Assembly: GCA_903822115.1 (NCBI GenBank)
Contig: CAIJNU010000043.1
Location: 1 to 8,222 of the forward strand
Direction of reading: 5' to 3'
Origin: an uncultured Candidatus Peregrinibacteria bacterium
GTDB taxonomy: Bacteria > Patescibacteriota > Gracilibacteria > Peribacterales > Peribacteraceae
DNA length: 8,222 nucleotides
Of the stretch, positions 5,571 through 8,222 are shown piece after piece. Numbering within the stretch: position 1 is the stretch's first letter; every line of letters begins with the position of its first letter. Made by a program: the position numbers and the translations under genes. The notes under the pieces were generated by a model. It was given only the letters and a program-made list of their open reading frames with translations. It was not told where the DNA came from and did not search any database.

Positions 5571-6644
5571 ATGTTTCAAAAAACCGACAGAGGCAGTGAA
5601 CCCGTGCCCGCGGCAAACGTGAGGGCTGTTGCTCGTCAGATTATCAGCGGCGCTATCGAAGAGAGAGTGCAGAGCTCTCGTCGAAAGGAATTGGTGCAAC
5701 TTCTCCTTCCCGAACTGAGTATTCGCCTCGCAGGCCGGAGCGAGAACGGAGAAGAGCGTGATCTCAGTGATGACATCGGAAATGTCATCGAACTGGAACG
5801 TCCTTTGGTTATCGACCCCGCAGCCGTCAAGAAGGAGCTTGCGGCTCTCCCCACAGCTTTGCATCAAGTCGATGGAGATAGTTTCAAACTTCCCCCTGCA
5901 GATTTCCCATTCATGCTGAAAGGGGGTCATGTGTTTCTATCGACGCGGGAACAGTTGCAGTTGGTGCACGATCGTGGATTCATCTGGCTCGCGGAAATCG
6001 CAGGCATTCCGATCGGATATTCCCATGGCCTCTCGGAAGTTCCCTACGGGGGAGGGGACGTACTCGATCAAGATTTCCCCAATTTGGATGCCGGAGACGT
6101 ACTACCGCCTGATTTCAGGGCATTCCTGACTGAGAACCGACAAAAAATGGCTGTCGTATGGAGGACAGGGATTCGGGAGTCCTTGCCACCGGGCATGCTT
6201 CAGAAAATAGAAATTGATCTCCCCGAGCAAGAAAAATCTCTGGGACTGCGGCGGCTCGGTATTGCGACGGCACTGAAGTACGTCATTGCAAACCAAATGA
6301 GGGCACGAGAAAAAATTGGACTGACGTTAAATATCGGTTCGATTTCCACAGGAAACTTCACTGATATGGACGTGATGATGACGAATTTGGCGAGCACGTC
6401 TAACAATAGGAACTTTCTCTTAGAAGCCGGGAGTCGAAATACCTACCATACGCCCATCGATCTTCCGATAGGGGAGGGTGTAGAACATGTTGCGAACATG
6501 TACTGGCGCGTATTTACCGGGAATCTCACGAGAGTCAGTATGTTCAATAGAATGGAGGAAGTATTGATGCGCATCGGATGGACCGAGGAAGATCTCGAAG
6601 TTCTTCGAACTATTGGAGAGCGAGGGGCCGAGCACGTGCAATGA
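5571..6644 (+). CDS. Uncharacterised protein with a GNAT-acetyltransferase-like core
   Basis: The product is 357 residues, soluble, with no signal peptide. The N-terminal 110 residues are helical and match nothing I know. From about 136 the pattern resembles a GNAT N-acetyltransferase: strands FIWLAEIAGIPIGYSHG (137-153), then KIEIDLP (212-218), a loop R227-R-L-G230-I-A232 that fits the acetyl-CoA-binding R-x-x-G-x-A signature, the helix ALKYVIANQM, and a distal N-N-R-N-F-L-L-E-A-G element (278-287) like the family's N-x-x-x-x-x-x-x-x-G-F end. An insertion of about 60 residues (154-210) would separate the strands, longer than usual. The C terminus (305-357) is again helical. If the match is right, it transfers an acyl group to an unknown amine; alternatively it is a degenerate GNAT fold. 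The ATG is fixed by the promoter next to it. The gene is real; the function is tentative. Confidence 0.72.
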   Translation: MFQKTDRGSEPVPAANVRAVARQIISGAIEERVQSSRRKELVQLLLPELSIRLAGRSENGEERDLSDDIGNVIELERPLVIDPAAVKKELAALPTALHQVDGDSFKLPPADFPFMLKGGHVFLSTREQLQLVHDRGFIWLAEIAGIPIGYSHGLSEVPYGGGDVLDQDFPNLDAGDVLPPDFRAFLTENRQKMAVVWRTGIRESLPPGMLQKIEIDLPEQEKSLGLRRLGIATALKYVIANQMRAREKIGLTLNIGSISTGNFTDMDVMMTNLASTSNNRNFLLEAGSRNTYHTPIDLPIGEGVEHVANMYWRVFTGNLTRVSMFNRMEEVLMRIGWTEEDLEVLRTIGERGAEHVQ

Positions 6645-6663
6645 ATTTCGATGTCCTTGCACG
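6635..6663. terminator. Possible stem-loop between convergent genes
   Basis: CGTGCAA (6635-6641) and TTGCACG (6657-6663) are perfect reverse complements around a 15-nt loop that holds the TGA stop of the GNAT-like gene. It lies in the only 26-nt gap between convergent genes, the place expected for a shared terminator. There is no T-run on either strand, so it would not be a canonical intrinsic terminator. Confidence 0.3.
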
Positions 6664-6670
6664 GAGGTGA

Positions 6671-8222
6671 TTACAGCGTATGGACGAGCAAGTTTTTTCG
6701 ACGATACAGCATGAGGCAGATGAGGAGACCGATAATGATCAGGTACTGCGTGAGCGGGAGAACGATGCCGAGCAGGGTGATTTCGAAGAACATGGCGATC
6801 GGCACTTCGAGCAGATAGAGATCCGTGAAATGCTTGAAGCGCATGGTGCGCAAAAGCAGATGATGGAAGAGGTGCGGGAGGAAAACGCAGGCGAAGAGGT
6901 AGAGAATTGTCGGAATAGTGAGGTCATTCCAGAGGGAGGCGGAGGTCTGCAGTGGGATGAGCAGCAGCCCACAAATCCCCAGGATGATGCCAACGTAGAG
7001 GGAGAATATGGGGAAACGGATGAGGATCTTACTTCGTTGCATCATCCACTCCGTTCGCAGGGAGTAGAAGGTGTAGGACAGCAGAGAAAGCAGTGACAGA
7101 AGGAGGCCGAGGAGCGGCGGAGCTCCAGGCATGAAGATGAAGACGGCAATCACGAATAATACGAGAAGGAGTGTTAGCAGTGAACGGCGTATGTTTTTTT
7201 GCTGTGTAGTGAAAAGTGCGATGAGAGCGAGGAGAAGGGTATTCAAGCGGAGAATCGCAAGGTGGATGGATGGGATCATCCAGGCCATCGCAAGACACGT
7301 GAAGACGGTCATCCCGAGCAGTCCTAGGGCGCCAACGAGAGCGTTACGCAATGCGTGTGGGACCGGGGAGTATGGGATGTGACTGAGGAAACGCCAGAAT
7401 CCGTAGTAGACAATACTGAAAAAAGAGAACGAAAGAAGGCGGAGGGTAATGAGCGAAAGTGGCTGCATGCCATGCAGGAGAAACCACTTAATGAGAACCG
7501 GGTTCAGTCCCCAGAAGATGATGATGAACGCCAGGAAAGCAGTGTCTCGTTTCGATCGTACGAATGCTTCTATGTTCGTAGCGCCCGCATCGATGAGTTC
7601 CTGTTTCAGTTTATCTTTCTCTCGTTCGGTGATCTGAAGTTTCATCAATACCGTCCCTTCGCCGCTTTTCTTGCTGCGTGTGAAGCGCAAATTCCGGAGA
7701 GAGCACGCATAGTTTTGTTGGACACGATTGACCATCTCCATCGCGTGAAGATCGGAGGAGTCCGTTGAATATTTTACGAGCAGTAATTGTTTGTGTTCGT
7801 CTTGTTCATGTGTCTTTCTAAAGAGGGTTTCGTAGACCTCGTTTGGGTCGATCCGTCCATCGGCGATGGCGATATAAGCGCTCTGGAGAGAATCCAATTG
7901 AAGCGGCCGCAATCGTGTGATGAGACTCTGTTCATCGAATTCTTCTATGAATCCCCCATTTTGTTCAGCAATGATTTTTTGAAGCAAGTCATGGCCCAGT
8001 GCGATGCGTTCTTCGGGGGAATGTCCAATGAGGGCACCACGGATCATGGCCGTGGCAAAACGCGTTTGTACCCACTGCAACCAGTTACGGGTGGGATTGC
8101 TCTGCTCATCGAATATGGCTTCGAGAGTCACGCTGTTGGTGAGCGGTGCATTGAACGTGGCCTCTTTGCCGTTGATCTTCAGGGTACGGAGATGCAATGC
8201 ATTTTCGAGGAACATGGAGAAT
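6671..8222 (-). CDS. RelA/SpoT-type regulatory region fused to an EamA/DMT membrane domain (5' end missing)
   Basis: The frame stays open to the right edge; the first Met in view (8215, residue 1 here) is probably internal. Residues 1-40 match the end of a TGS domain (LKINGKEATFNAPL). N40 to R59 (NPTRNWLQWVQTRFATAMIR) and the following helices (to about 138, including LQLDSLQSAYIAIADGRIDP) match the TGS-adjacent and helical regions of Rel/SpoT, for which S-P-x-R-D-W-L-N-F-V-K-T-S-R-A-R-S-K-I-R is typical. Residues 142-222 look like a diverged ACT/RRM domain. From 225 to about 505 there are ten membrane helices with the EamA start motif F-x-W-G-x-N-P-V and internal two-fold repetition, as in DMT exporters. 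The protein should sit in the cytoplasmic membrane with the regulatory part in the cytosol. Whether (p)ppGpp hydrolase and synthetase domains precede it cannot be seen. The gene is convergent with the GNAT-like gene. Confidence 0.85.
   Translation of the reverse strand, partial: FSMFLENALHLRTLKINGKEATFNAPLTNSVTLEAIFDEQSNPTRNWLQWVQTRFATAMIRGALIGHSPEERIALGHDLLQKIIAEQNGGFIEEFDEQSLITRLRPLQLDSLQSAYIAIADGRIDPNEVYETLFRKTHEQDEHKQLLLVKYSTDSSDLHAMEMVNRVQQNYACSLRNLRFTRSKKSGEGTVLMKLQITEREKDKLKQELIDAGATNIEAFVRSKRDTAFLAFIIIFWGLNPVLIKWFLLHGMQPLSLITLRLLSFSFFSIVYYGFWRFLSHIPYSPVPHALRNALVGALGLLGMTVFTCLAMAWMIPSIHLAILRLNTLLLALIALFTTQQKNIRRSLLTLLLVLFVIAVFIFMPGAPPLLGLLLSLLSLLSYTFYSLRTEWMMQRSKILIRFPIFSLYVGIILGICGLLLIPLQTSASLWNDLTIPTILYLFACVFLPHLFHHLLLRTMRFKHFTDLYLLEVPIAMFFEITLLGIVLPLTQYLIIIGLLICLMLYRRKNLLVHTL

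Noticed and set aside
6680..7096. Plus-strand 138-codon frame, extremely acidic
   Set aside because: It is the complement of the EamA membrane helices; hydrophobic codons read in reverse give Glu/Asp/Gln-rich nonsense.

Overview
The window is bacterial protein-coding DNA of moderately high GC (about 52-60% in the stretches I counted by hand), with the standard genetic code: four genes end at TGA and one at TAA, each at a sensible protein end. I see no rRNA, tRNA, CRISPR array or insertion sequence. The type-2 IleRS with large accessory insertions, the lineage-specific orphan genes and the unusual domain fusions would fit a Patescibacteria/CPR genome such as a Peribacteria relative. That placement is inference and not proven by the sequence.

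Layout, left to right. Minus strand, 438-4832 then 47-418: a very large isoleucyl-tRNA synthetase gene (ileS) followed 19 nt later by a small four-helix membrane protein of the phage-holin-4_2-like family, probably one transcript. A 212-nt divergent control region (4833-5044) separates these from two plus-strand genes. These are a 119-residue orphan (5045-5404) and a 357-residue protein with a GNAT-acetyltransferase-like core (5571-6644). Each has an upstream TTGACA -35 box placed so close that its mRNA should be nearly or fully leaderless, and each -35 is next to or within a short inverted repeat. A convergent gap of only 26 nt then leads to a minus-strand gene (6671 to the right edge, incomplete). 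It encodes the C-terminal regulatory part of a RelA/SpoT-type protein (TGS end, helical domain, ACT/RRM-like domain) fused in frame to a ten-helix EamA/DMT-type membrane domain.

The two most remarkable objects are fusions. First, the IleRS has two complete histidine-phosphatase (phosphoglycerate-mutase-like, RHG-motif) domains inserted in its core at two separate points, with a short piece of native IleRS retained between them. The second inserted domain has visibly lower GC than the first. Second, the Rel-type regulatory region is joined to a transporter-like membrane domain. An aminoacyl-tRNA synthetase carrying phosphatase domains and a membrane-tethered stringent-response-type sensor both concern amino-acid supply. 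Any functional link between them is speculative, because they are not in one operon.
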